From the IMG/VR virus record IMGVR_UViG_3300034356_000430, positions 1-26,215 of that record: a stretch of 26,215 nt of DNA; one strand, written 5' to 3'. Source of the stretch: a virus. The position numbers and the translations under genes were made by a program. This document shows, one piece after another, positions 7,764-14,362 of the stretch (position 1 is its first letter; every line of letters starts with the position of its first letter). A model generated the notes under the pieces. It ran no database searches, was not told the DNA's origin, and saw only the letters and a program-made list of their open reading frames with translations.

Positions 7764-8957
7764 TTAGCGTTTGAGCAATTTAGTTAGCGTCGGCAACCAA
7801 TGATTCTGCCAAACAGTTTCGGAATCGAACTGTTGAGCAAACTCGACTGACTTCTTGGAGACTCCACGCTCGGCTTTATACGCTTCTTCGAGCGCGGCGA
7901 CAATCGACGGGACTAGCGGGACTTGCCAGAAAGACGACTGAGAAGCGTCCCAAGTAGGTTGCCCTTCGACTAGCCAAGAGTCGTCTGAAACTAGATCTGG
8001 AGTAGCGGCCCAGTTTGAGCCGATAGTCCGCACTCCGCAAGCCTGGGCTTCAATAGTTGGAACTCCAAATCCTTCTCCGAAGGACGGGGCAAGAAATACG
8101 TCCATAGTCGAATAAAGCCCTGCTAAGTCTGTATTAGAGATTCCGTATTTATAGTCGATAAAAGGCGCAAACAAAACTGCTTCCTTCGGGATACCGAAAG
8201 CCTGAACCATAGTAATAAGATTCCAACCGCCCGCACTCCCTAACGGGTCTGTGTGTAGATAAAGCACCGCGTCTGGGTGCGACTGCCTAAAGATCGAGAA
8301 AGCCAGTAAATTCTCGCTAAAGGCTTTGCGGTGAATAAGGCCCGAAGCTTTATTCGCGGCGTTCATACCAATAACAAACTGGTCCTTCACGCCAAGATAC
8401 TCTCTGCCGGGTTGCCCGCCGATCGTAGCCGTCGGCTTGAATACCTTTGTGTCTACGACGTGCGGAACATACTCGCAAGCAATACCCTTCGACTCCATTT
8501 GCCGAACCCCGAACGGGCTCATAGCGATAGGTGTTACGTTCTCTTTCCGCAGGAACTCTTCGACCATAGGCGGCATAGTAACGTGATCAAGCGGAGTCCA
8601 CCAAGCTACAGGGTGCTTATCCCACGCTTTACCCTTGATAACCCAGCAGTCATACAGACCTAAAAGCAAATCGGGCTGGTCTCCGTTTAGCGATTTCCAG
8701 TGCGCGTGATTCATAGGCGCAACGTCATTCGAATAAGGGTCGCTACCCCGCGCATAGTGCGGAATCTCCCCATAAGCCGTTCTATAAGTAGATCGGTTGC
8801 CTTCAAGACCATAATTCGACTGAGCGGCCACGTCAAGCCCCGCCCGCTTCATCTGTTCAATAAGAACCTGAGCTTGGACCCCGTAGCCCGTAGGTTGCCC
8901 CGGACTGTTTGAGTAGAGCGTTACAGTGCCCTTTAGTTTCTGCGTAGATTTAGCCAT
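7764..8957 (-). CDS. GT-B glycosyltransferase (family 4-like) in the head module
   Basis: A 397-aa protein with a GT-B layout. The N-terminal domain opens LYSNSPGQPTGYGVQAQVL (residues 14-32), the acceptor-side pattern with P-T-G-Y-G seen in phage GT4-like enzymes. The C-terminal donor domain carries APSFGEGFGVPTIEAQACG with the E-x7-E pair at E295 and E303, which contacts the sugar nucleotide. There is no signal peptide or membrane segment, so it acts in the cytoplasm. It sits between major capsid and connector genes, separated from capsid by terminator-like hairpins. Glycosyltransferases of actinobacteriophages are known to glycosylate virion proteins; capsid or tail modification is the likely role here, but the acceptor is unknown. 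Host wall or DNA modification is possible. Confidence 0.85.
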   Translation of the reverse strand: MAKSTQKLKGTVTLYSNSPGQPTGYGVQAQVLIEQMKRAGLDVAAQSNYGLEGNRSTYRTAYGEIPHYARGSDPYSNDVAPMNHAHWKSLNGDQPDLLLGLYDCWVIKGKAWDKHPVAWWTPLDHVTMPPMVEEFLRKENVTPIAMSPFGVRQMESKGIACEYVPHVVDTKVFKPTATIGGQPGREYLGVKDQFVIGMNAANKASGLIHRKAFSENLLAFSIFRQSHPDAVLYLHTDPLGSAGGWNLITMVQAFGIPKEAVLFAPFIDYKYGISNTDLAGLYSTMDVFLAPSFGEGFGVPTIEAQACGVRTIGSNWAATPDLVSDDSWLVEGQPTWDASQSSFWQVPLVPSIVAALEEAYKAERGVSKKSVEFAQQFDSETVWQNHWLPTLTKLLKR

Positions 8958-8971
8958 TTCTCAAGCATAGC

Positions 8972-9006
8972 GAAAACCCCACCGATTTTAAGTCGGCGGG
9001 GTTTTC
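8972..9006 (-). terminator. Rho-independent terminator, possibly bidirectional
   Basis: A long hairpin has arms GAAAACCCC-A-CCGA (8972-8985) and TCGG-C-GGGGTTTTC (8993-9006): thirteen pairs with one A/C mismatch and a 7-nt loop. T-rich flanks exist on both strands. It lies between the major capsid stop and the glycosyltransferase start, so on the minus strand it would limit read-through from the capsid gene. Confidence 0.75.
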
Positions 9007-9066
9007 TTTTCGGTAACTAGGGGGAAACCGCTTCGTAAGCGTATCACAGAAACCAAGCAAAGGTAA

Positions 9067-9094
9067 ACCCCGCAAGCCTACGCACTTACGGGGT
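9067..9094 (-). terminator. Second hairpin after the major capsid gene
   Basis: Arms ACCCCG (9067-9072) and CGGGGT (9089-9094) are perfectly paired and extend by a wobble and three further pairs around an 8-nt loop. The following T tract on the minus strand is weak, so this may be an RNA stabilising or processing hairpin rather than a terminator. A smaller 6-bp hairpin (9104-9118, loop TAG) lies between it and the capsid stop codon. Confidence 0.4.
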
Positions 9095-9122
9095 CTACCA
9101 GTCTAGAACTAGGTTCTAAGGT

Positions 9123-10277
9123 TTAGCTTGCGCCACCCTTGAAGAAACCTACGTGGCTAGGAATGGTCAAGCCACCGCCAACACGAACAGTTCCCCGGAA
9201 AGTTGTAACGTCTGTGTTGAAAGCGTAGTCGCTTGACTGTGCGATCTGGATTCCACCTGCGACGCGAACTTTGTAAGACGGCAAGTGCCCAAATAGGACT
9301 GACTTAGTGCCAGTTCCAGTTGCCGGGACTGCCGGGTTCTCGAAGACAGGGTAACCGAGCAACTGTGCTGGCTGTCCGTTTACTGCGTTGTCTAGCCAGA
9401 TGTAATTGCCCGCGCCGTCTTTAAGTTTGCGCGCGGCCGCGATACCACTCTTAGACATTTGGAAACCGAGCCCGGGCAAAACGCGAGCTCCGTCGGCAAT
9501 TCCATATACCAAGTCGATTAGATTTTCGTAACTCGCAACACCAGAAACTCCAGTGCCACCTGTTACAACTGAGCCCGCTGAAGTTACAAGACCAGCAGTT
9601 CCAGTAGTTAGTTCCGCGTTCATAGCAATACCTAGAGACGTGCCCAACTGTTGCGCGATATATGCGCTAATGTCGAACCCTGCGTCGGCTACTAGTTCGT
9701 TAGCAACACTAACTAGCGCACCGAACTTCGTAGCTCCAAGAGTAATGCTTGCGAAAGTAGGGTTGCTCTCTGGAACTGCCGAACCTGCCGCAGTTGCGGT
9801 CGAAGATGAAATTGCGGTGGCAGTTGGAATGACCAAGTTCTCCCCGGAAGTTGTGTTGAAAACTTCTGAAGTCTGAAGCATAGGTCCTACGAGCGTAGCA
9901 ATTTGAAACACCTGGTCGTAAAAACTGCTTCCGACAGTGTTCGCGCTTGGCACAAGAGCGGCGCGACGTGAGAACTCAGTTCCGCGCATTTCACCGCGAG
10001 CAATTGAACGCAAAACGTCTGCGTCTGAACTCGAAGTTTCAGCGGTAGGAGTGAATGAAGCCGCCGCCTGAGCCGCTTCAGCCGAACGCTGTGCGACCTT
10101 CTGTGCGGTAGCGATTGAAGAGTCCGCTGAAGCGATATCTGCTTCTAGGCGGTCGATCTTCTGTAGATCTTCGGCAGACAATCCGCGCTTCTCCTGCTCG
10201 GCTAGGTCGATAACTTCTCGGACCTGCGCGATTAGGTTTGAACGAACGTCTGCCTGAGCTTTAATAAACTCAGACAT
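9123..10277 (-). CDS. Major capsid protein, HK97 fold
   Basis: A 384-aa protein with ATG at 10277 preceded by AAAGGAA at a good distance. Residues 1-80 are a charged helical, coiled-coil scaffold-like delta domain (REVIDLAEQEKRGLSAEDLQ, then a Glu/Ala helix), expected to be cut off by the protease upstream. From about residue 110 the mature HK97 fold follows: SSFYDQVFQIATLVGPMLQT, VPESNPTFASITLGATKFGA (E-loop and P-domain type), VSVANELVADAGFDISAYIA, and the C-terminal GGGLTIPSHVGFF. It is a single-gene unit flanked by terminators, with a tRNA-like RNA in its leader, unlike the rest of the tightly overlapped operon. Confidence 0.95.
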   Translation of the reverse strand: MSEFIKAQADVRSNLIAQVREVIDLAEQEKRGLSAEDLQKIDRLEADIASADSSIATAQKVAQRSAEAAQAAASFTPTAETSSSDADVLRSIARGEMRGTEFSRRAALVPSANTVGSSFYDQVFQIATLVGPMLQTSEVFNTTSGENLVIPTATAISSSTATAAGSAVPESNPTFASITLGATKFGALVSVANELVADAGFDISAYIAQQLGTSLGIAMNAELTTGTAGLVTSAGSVVTGGTGVSGVASYENLIDLVYGIADGARVLPGLGFQMSKSGIAAARKLKDGAGNYIWLDNAVNGQPAQLLGYPVFENPAVPATGTGTKSVLFGHLPSYKVRVAGGIQIAQSSDYAFNTDVTTFRGTVRVGGGLTIPSHVGFFKGGAS

Positions 10278-10313
10278 AATATTCCTTTGTTTGTTTGATT
10301 AGGGATTTTCTGC

Positions 10314-10352
10314 CGAGCAGACTCAGAGCAGAGCAGGTCGAGCAGACTCAGA
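10314..10352 (-). repeat. Two 14-nt direct repeats in the capsid leader
   Basis: The sequence CGAGCAGACTCAGA (plus strand) occurs at 10314-10327 and again exactly at 10339-10352, 25 bases apart, in the stretch between the tRNA-like element and the capsid start. In the minus-strand transcript each copy contains GAGUCU, which is complementary to AGACUC in the loop of the tRNA-like element. They may be a protein or RNA binding site; function unknown. Confidence 0.7.
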
Positions 10353-10391
10353 ACCTATAAACAATTCTAAATGGTGAGTGTAATGCGGAAA

Positions 10392-10475
10392 TGGTGGACT
10401 AGCAGAGAATCGAACTCTGGTCTTGTCGCTTCTCACTGAGAGTCTTAGACGACAATCGAAACCATTACCTAGCCC
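10392..10475 (-). ncRNA. tRNA-like RNA resembling a minimal tmRNA tRNA-like domain
   Basis: Read on the minus strand, 84 nt fold as follows. The acceptor stem is GGGCTAG (10475-10469) with CTAGTCC (10402-10396), 7 bp including a G3:U70 wobble, then A73 and encoded CCA (10394-10392). The T stem CAGAG/CTCTG with loop TTCGATT joins the acceptor directly. Between acceptor and middle stem is GTAATGGTTTCGA; GG-TTTCGA is the conserved tmRNA D-loop pattern at the same distance. The middle stem TTGTCG/CGACAA (10455-10450 with 10428-10423) closes a 21-nt loop holding a 4-bp TCTC/GAGA hairpin. No 5-bp stem with 7-nt anticodon loop can be drawn. G3:U70 plus A73 are the known alanyl-tRNA synthetase identity elements, also used by tmRNA. 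Likely substrate of RNase P and AlaRS; real function unknown. Confidence 0.75.
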
Positions 10476-10483
10476 CAGTAAAC

Positions 10484-10489
10484 ATTATT
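10484..10489 (-). promoter_or_regulatory. Candidate -10 element for the tRNA-like/capsid unit
   Basis: AATAAT on the minus strand (5 of 6 matches to TATAAT) ends seven bases before the G at 10476, so a transcript could start at the 5' end of the tRNA-like element. No recognisable -35 box lies at the right distance (TAGCGG only), which makes the call weak. Confidence 0.25.
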
Positions 10490-10496
10490 ACCAAGC

Positions 10497-10539
10497 AAAG
10501 AAAACCCCGCTAGCCGAAAGGGTTAGAAGACTAGCGGGG
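10497..10539 (-). terminator. Rho-independent terminator before the capsid unit
   Basis: Perfect 9-bp arms CCCCGCTAG (10505-10513) and CTAGCGGGG (10531-10539) with a 17-nt spacer are followed on the minus strand by TTTTCTTT. It lies after the 52-aa gene and just before the tRNA-like element, so it would separate the terminase-portal-protease transcript from the capsid transcript. A further hairpin, ACTCGC/GCGAGT (10541-10562), overlaps the end of the 52-aa gene. Confidence 0.8.
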
Positions 10540-10553
10540 AACTCGCCGAGCGA

Positions 10554-10712
10554 TTAGCGAGTTTCTTCTGCGGCTTTCACGCGAACTTCTTTAGTCGCGT
10601 TAGCCGAGTTTTGAATAGCGTCGATAAGTTCCTTGACCACGCCGACGCTAGGGTCTCCAGCGACTTCCTTGATAAGTTTTACCGCTAGTTCGATTTCGTC
10701 TTTCGTTGCCAT
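10554..10712 (-). CDS. 52-aa helical protein between protease and capsid genes
   Basis: A short gene read from the gap: ATG at 10712 overlaps the protease stop by one base (TAATG) and TAA is at 10554-10556. The product starts MATKDEIELAVKLIKEVAGD and ends KEVRVKAAEETR; it is 52 aa, highly charged and predicted almost wholly helical. Coupling to the protease gene and the place before the capsid gene suggest an assembly role such as an extra scaffold or protease partner, but no family is recognised. A terminator follows it. Confidence 0.8.
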   Translation of the reverse strand: MATKDEIELAVKLIKEVAGDPSVGVVKELIDAIQNSANATKEVRVKAAEETR

Positions 10713-12634
10713 TAGATTCCTAACATTAGTAGATCGAGCTTCTTCTTCTTCAGCGCCAAAATGTCGCCTTCGACTTCTTGAACTTCTGGAGTCTTAGTAA
10801 GTTTACTAACTACTTCGCTAACTAGATTTGCTTGCTCCGCTTCTAGTTCTTCTCCAAGTTCAAGTTTTAGCAAAGCGTCTGCCAGAGTGTCTGCGTCTAT
10901 CGCGCCTTCAATCGAGCGAACCGAAGTCGTCCCAGTTGTAGACATATATGCCGGGAAAGCAACTAAAGATACTTCGTGAAGCGAAACTCGATTTAGGGTT
11001 CGAACGTTACCCGTCTTATCCCAAGAGTCGCCGCCCTGCGGAACAGTAAAGCCAAAGCTCATAGCCGAAACGTCCCCACGTTTAAGAAGAACAGAAGCGT
11101 CCCGCCCTGCCTGAGTGTCCGGGAGAGAAGCAATAGCCTTCAAGCCGAAAGAATCTTCTACTAGGCGCAGGGTCCCCGCTCTAGTCGATCCAAGAACGAT
11201 TCCCGTATCGTGATTCCAGAGAAGCTTTATATCGTTCCTAGACTGAAGGCTCTTGCGGAAAGCACCCGGCGCGATACGTTCGATAAAGGGTAGCGGGCTA
11301 GAGTCTGAATTGAAAACAGCCGCGTAGCCTTCGAAGGTCATTCCGTCGCCTGTTTCACGAATCTCGAACTTTACGTCTGCGGTTCGGGTTTCATTAGGGT
11401 TCTTGGCCCTGCCTTCGTCCGATACGCCTTCGATTCTGGCCTTTATTGCGTAAGCCGCGTTTAGCCACTTCGTTCGGGTAGGAATAACCATAGACTCGGT
11501 AAGTTCTGGAAGTTCTTCGGGCTCGATAAGCGGCTGGACCTTCTTTAGATCGGCGATAAGGACAGTAACAGTTAGGCCAGTGGATTCCCAGTTTCTATCT
11601 TCTTCTTCGTAGATAGTAACCTGAGCAGAATCGCCTTCAAGGGCTACAACTTCCCCAGCATAGGCTTCAGTCCCAATAAGCCAAGCAACATAGTCGCCGA
11701 CGGCTAGTTCGTCTGGGAGAGCGCGGGTCTGTTCAATCATACGTTCGCTTTCTTCTTGTTCTCTAATTCTAGCAACCACCGAGTCGGCGTAATCTTGAGC
11801 GCGGCGAGCGGCGGTCTTGCTTGGTCCACTACCCCAGAGAAGGTGAGCAACTACGCCCGCCGAAGGATAGTTGTCTGAATTAGGGTTCGCGTCTGGACTA
11901 TCAAGGTCTACTAGGTGGCGGGCAATCCACGCCGCTATTCGAATCCATTTGTCGTCTGAAACTTGGCCTACTGCCATAAGTCGAGCTTCTCGGATAGTTC
12001 TATCGACTACGCCGTCGCCCGCTAGTCCCTGCTCGTAGTAGCGAAGTCCTTGTCTGGCCGCCGCTCTCATATAGGCGGGTGCGTCCTGATTTATCGCGCG
12101 AACCGAGTTCTCGTCTGGGAGAGCAACAGGGTCAGTCGCTTTTAGACCGAGTGTGCGGTAAGCCGCGAGCGCGTCATAGTTATTCTCGACGACTTCGATA
12201 ATGTTATAGGTTTCGAGAAGTTTCTCGGCGGTGGCCCGCTTGTATTCGGTCTGATCTTCGCTAGAACCTGGGTTCATTATTAGGCGGGTATAAGAAACGC
12301 CCAAATCGTCTAGGGTCTGCTTAGTGTCCGCTTCGTCGTCTACAGACCTGCCCGTAACTATGAAAAGCGCCGCGTCGAGCGACTGAAGATAGTTATAGGT
12401 TTTGCGAATTAGAGAATTACCACGAATAAGAGTGTCGTCAAGATCACTAATAACAATAGGTTCGCCCGCTTCATTTCTCTCTCCCATAAAAGGTTCGTCG
12501 TCGCCAAGACTAATAGCGACCGCCTGAGCAATAGCCGAGTCTTTTGTTTCGTGGCAACCGAAAACTTCGCCGCCCTGATCGACTACCGCCCAGCCTGAGC
12601 AGTCCGCCGCTTCGTCCGTAATGTAGTAAGGCAT
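10712..12634 (-). CDS. Head maturation protease fused to HAD phosphatase and accessory domains
   Basis: A 640-aa protein; ATG at 12634 is preferred because it overlaps the upstream stop (TAATG), while the longer frame would begin at TTG. Domains in order: residues 2-45, a small domain with DCSGWAVVDQGGEVFGCHET; about 57-175, a HAD phosphohydrolase with DLDDT (64-68), IVTGRS (92-97) and a late VVENNYD; about 215-290, a helical domain with YPSAGVVAHLLWGSG; about 310-367, an SH3-like unit (GDYVAWLIG, YAGEVVALEGD); about 420-565, an HK97 prohead protease (S78/U35) with LWNHD (His475), SAMSFGF (Ser526) and LHEVSLV (His553). A helical tail follows. The protease cuts the capsid delta domain in the prohead; the role of the HAD part is unknown. 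The catalytic residues of both look intact. Confidence 0.88.
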   Translation of the reverse strand: MPYYITDEAADCSGWAVVDQGGEVFGCHETKDSAIAQAVAISLGDDEPFMGERNEAGEPIVISDLDDTLIRGNSLIRKTYNYLQSLDAALFIVTGRSVDDEADTKQTLDDLGVSYTRLIMNPGSSEDQTEYKRATAEKLLETYNIIEVVENNYDALAAYRTLGLKATDPVALPDENSVRAINQDAPAYMRAAARQGLRYYEQGLAGDGVVDRTIREARLMAVGQVSDDKWIRIAAWIARHLVDLDSPDANPNSDNYPSAGVVAHLLWGSGPSKTAARRAQDYADSVVARIREQEESERMIEQTRALPDELAVGDYVAWLIGTEAYAGEVVALEGDSAQVTIYEEEDRNWESTGLTVTVLIADLKKVQPLIEPEELPELTESMVIPTRTKWLNAAYAIKARIEGVSDEGRAKNPNETRTADVKFEIRETGDGMTFEGYAAVFNSDSSPLPFIERIAPGAFRKSLQSRNDIKLLWNHDTGIVLGSTRAGTLRLVEDSFGLKAIASLPDTQAGRDASVLLKRGDVSAMSFGFTVPQGGDSWDKTGNVRTLNRVSLHEVSLVAFPAYMSTTGTTSVRSIEGAIDADTLADALLKLELGEELEAEQANLVSEVVSKLTKTPEVQEVEGDILALKKKKLDLLMLGI

Positions 12635-12894
12635 TAGGTTACCTTCAGCCAACTAACTAAGTGATTACTTGAACTTGATACAACCCAAACAGAATCACCG
12701 GGAGAAACCTGAATCTCTGTGGAATCGGTCTTTTCTAAAATAAGTCCATTAGAAGTTGTAACGTCGCCGCCGCCAAGATAAAGATTTATCTGATTATCGT
12801 TATTATGGATATGTAAACGATAAACGCTTTGGCTTGTGCCGTTCAGTTGAACGCGCGTAGTTCCTACTGTAACTTGCCCCGAACTAATTGCCAT
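12634..12894 (-). CDS. Small jelly-roll-like head protein
   Basis: An 86-aa protein made of short beta strands: SGQVTVGTTRVQLNG, VYRLHIHNNDNQINLYLGGG, GLILEKTDSTEIQVSPGDSV and WVVSSSSNHLVSWLKV. This strand order with a P-G-D-S-V-W-V-V turn is typical of small cupin/jelly-roll proteins that decorate phage particles. Both ends use TAATG overlaps, with the portal before it and the protease after it. Likely a decoration or accessory virion protein. Not related by clear sequence to the portal; function unproven. Confidence 0.75.
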   Translation of the reverse strand: MAISSGQVTVGTTRVQLNGTSQSVYRLHIHNNDNQINLYLGGGDVTTSNGLILEKTDSTEIQVSPGDSVWVVSSSSNHLVSWLKVT

Positions 12895-14219
12895 TAGTAG
12901 ACGCTTTCGGGATCTTCTGGGTTTATCTGAGCGACTGACTGAAGTTGCGTCGAAGGTAGTCCAGTATGAATAATCGCAGGTAGACCCAGCTTCGCAAGAA
13001 CGTCGGCTGGGTCGAAGCCCGCGTCCGTAAGAGTCTTAGCCATAATAACTTTTTGCTGTTGCTCGACCAGACCTGCGGCCGCTAGATCTACGTTAGCAAG
13101 TGGGACTCGGTAAACTCCGCCGCCGTTTACAGGTGGCAAATCTTCGAAGCGTCGAACGTCGTCTACTGAAAGCCAGCCAGTTAGAAGCGCAGAGTTGTAA
13201 GCGGTAGTTCTTGAATTGAAGTCGCCACGAAGAAGGCCGTCCACGTTGAACTTAATAAACTCGCCTGGTGCGAGAAGTTTCGAATAAGACCATTCAATCT
13301 TCTCGATAAAAGGACGCAAGCAGTGAGTTACAAACTGAATGGCATTTTGCTCGACAGACGCGTAGCTCTGGGTGCCAGGAATGCCCATCATTGAAAGCGG
13401 AATGTTGAACGCTCTCGCAATTTCTTCCACCGAGAAGCGGCGGCTCTCTAGGAACTGGGCCGCGTCATTGTTTACAGTCGTAGTTTTGTAAGTTGCGCCA
13501 CCCGTTAGGATTCCTGTTCGGTGTGCTCTGCGGAATCCCTTGTGCGCGGAGTCGAAGCCGTCGCGCAGTTGCTTCGCTTGGTCTGGCAGAAGATTACCTG
13601 GATACTCGATAATTCCCTGAGTAGTCGCACCCTGACCGAAGAAGCGGGCGGCGAAAGACTGAAGCGCCGAAGCCACGCCCAAGGCTTCCTTGAGTTTCTC
13701 GACTCGGCTAATGCCCTTTATAGCGCCGGGTTCAAGAAGGTCTGTTATGTGGATTATGTCGTCCGAAGTGAGTCCGTTAGGTTCGCCGTCATAAGAGAAG
13801 ATTTTGCGACCGATAGCAGAACGGGTAACAGTAACCTTCGTCGGATCGAGAACTACTAGGTTTACTACTTCTCCAGCGTTATTTCTAAAAACCCTTGTAT
13901 AAGAGTTGCCATTGACCATAAGGGAAACTAGAACCTGCTGGTAGTGCGCCGAGCGGCTTGAGTCAATATCTGGCTGGTCCACCCAAGCAGGGCGGTTAGT
14001 TAGGTAAACCCTTTGGCCAAGTTCGCGGCGGTAAGCGCCAAGCGGAAGAGTCGAGATAGTATCGCTGATTAGGCTAACCGCTGAGAAGAAAGCGACGATC
14101 TCGAAAGCAGTCTTAGGGTTGATAATCGTTCCAGACTGATTCTGTATCTCTAAGTCCGAGCCAGCGCCCCAAACAGTCTGAAAACTTATCGCTCGACCTT
14201 CGAAGAGATTACCTAGCAT
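12894..14219 (-). CDS. Portal protein, HK97 family
   Basis: A 441-aa protein with the HK97-type portal pattern. It shows AFFSAVSLISDTISTLPLGA (about residues 42-62, the first wing helix), MVNGNSYTRVFRN, IIHITDLLEPGAIKGISRVE, the clip region FFGQGATTQGIIEYPGNL, and the stem and crown region FSVEEIARAFNIPLSMMGIP with SVEQNAIQFVTHCLRPFIEK. Twelve copies form the DNA channel at one capsid vertex and bind terminase during packaging and connector after it. It follows the small membrane protein with a TAATG overlap. Length is within the usual range of 380-450. Confidence 0.93.
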   Translation of the reverse strand: MLGNLFEGRAISFQTVWGAGSDLEIQNQSGTIINPKTAFEIVAFFSAVSLISDTISTLPLGAYRRELGQRVYLTNRPAWVDQPDIDSSRSAHYQQVLVSLMVNGNSYTRVFRNNAGEVVNLVVLDPTKVTVTRSAIGRKIFSYDGEPNGLTSDDIIHITDLLEPGAIKGISRVEKLKEALGVASALQSFAARFFGQGATTQGIIEYPGNLLPDQAKQLRDGFDSAHKGFRRAHRTGILTGGATYKTTTVNNDAAQFLESRRFSVEEIARAFNIPLSMMGIPGTQSYASVEQNAIQFVTHCLRPFIEKIEWSYSKLLAPGEFIKFNVDGLLRGDFNSRTTAYNSALLTGWLSVDDVRRFEDLPPVNGGGVYRVPLANVDLAAAGLVEQQQKVIMAKTLTDAGFDPADVLAKLGLPAIIHTGLPSTQLQSVAQINPEDPESVY

Positions 14220-14356
14220 TATTTACTTCTTTCTAAAGCCAAGCCGAAAAGGGTTAGCCCGATACCTGCCACGATCAGACCTGCGGGCGGAAAGATAAAG
14301 CCAACGCCTATAGCGATAGCGACTAAGCCGAGAGCTTGCGTAAGAGTAGCTAACAT
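14219..14356 (-). CDS. 45-aa membrane protein between terminase and portal genes
   Basis: A gene found in the gap between terminase and portal: ATG at 14356, TAA at 14219-14221, with TAATG overlap to the portal start. The product MLATLTQALGLVAIAIGVGF continues with IFPPAGLIVAGIGLTLFGLA and ends LERSK. It holds two hydrophobic segments (about residues 7-21 and 25-40) separated by a PP turn, a two-helix membrane hairpin. Small membrane proteins between terminase and portal occur in other actinobacteriophages; their job is not known. A holin-like or packaging-anchoring role would be speculation. Confidence 0.8.
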   Translation of the reverse strand: MLATLTQALGLVAIAIGVGFIFPPAGLIVAGIGLTLFGLALERSK

Positions 14357-14362
14357 ACCTGC

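Noticed and set aside
10392-10475. Ordinary tRNA gene (for example Leu or Ser type with long variable arm)
   Set aside because: Acceptor and T arms are perfect, but no 5-bp stem with 7-nt anticodon loop can be drawn in any register; TAA and CAG triplets in the middle lack flanking pairing.
10392-10475. attP core matching the 3' end of a host ssrA gene
   Set aside because: The match covers both 5' and 3' halves of the tRNA-like fold, it lies in the middle of structural genes, and no integrase is visible nearby.
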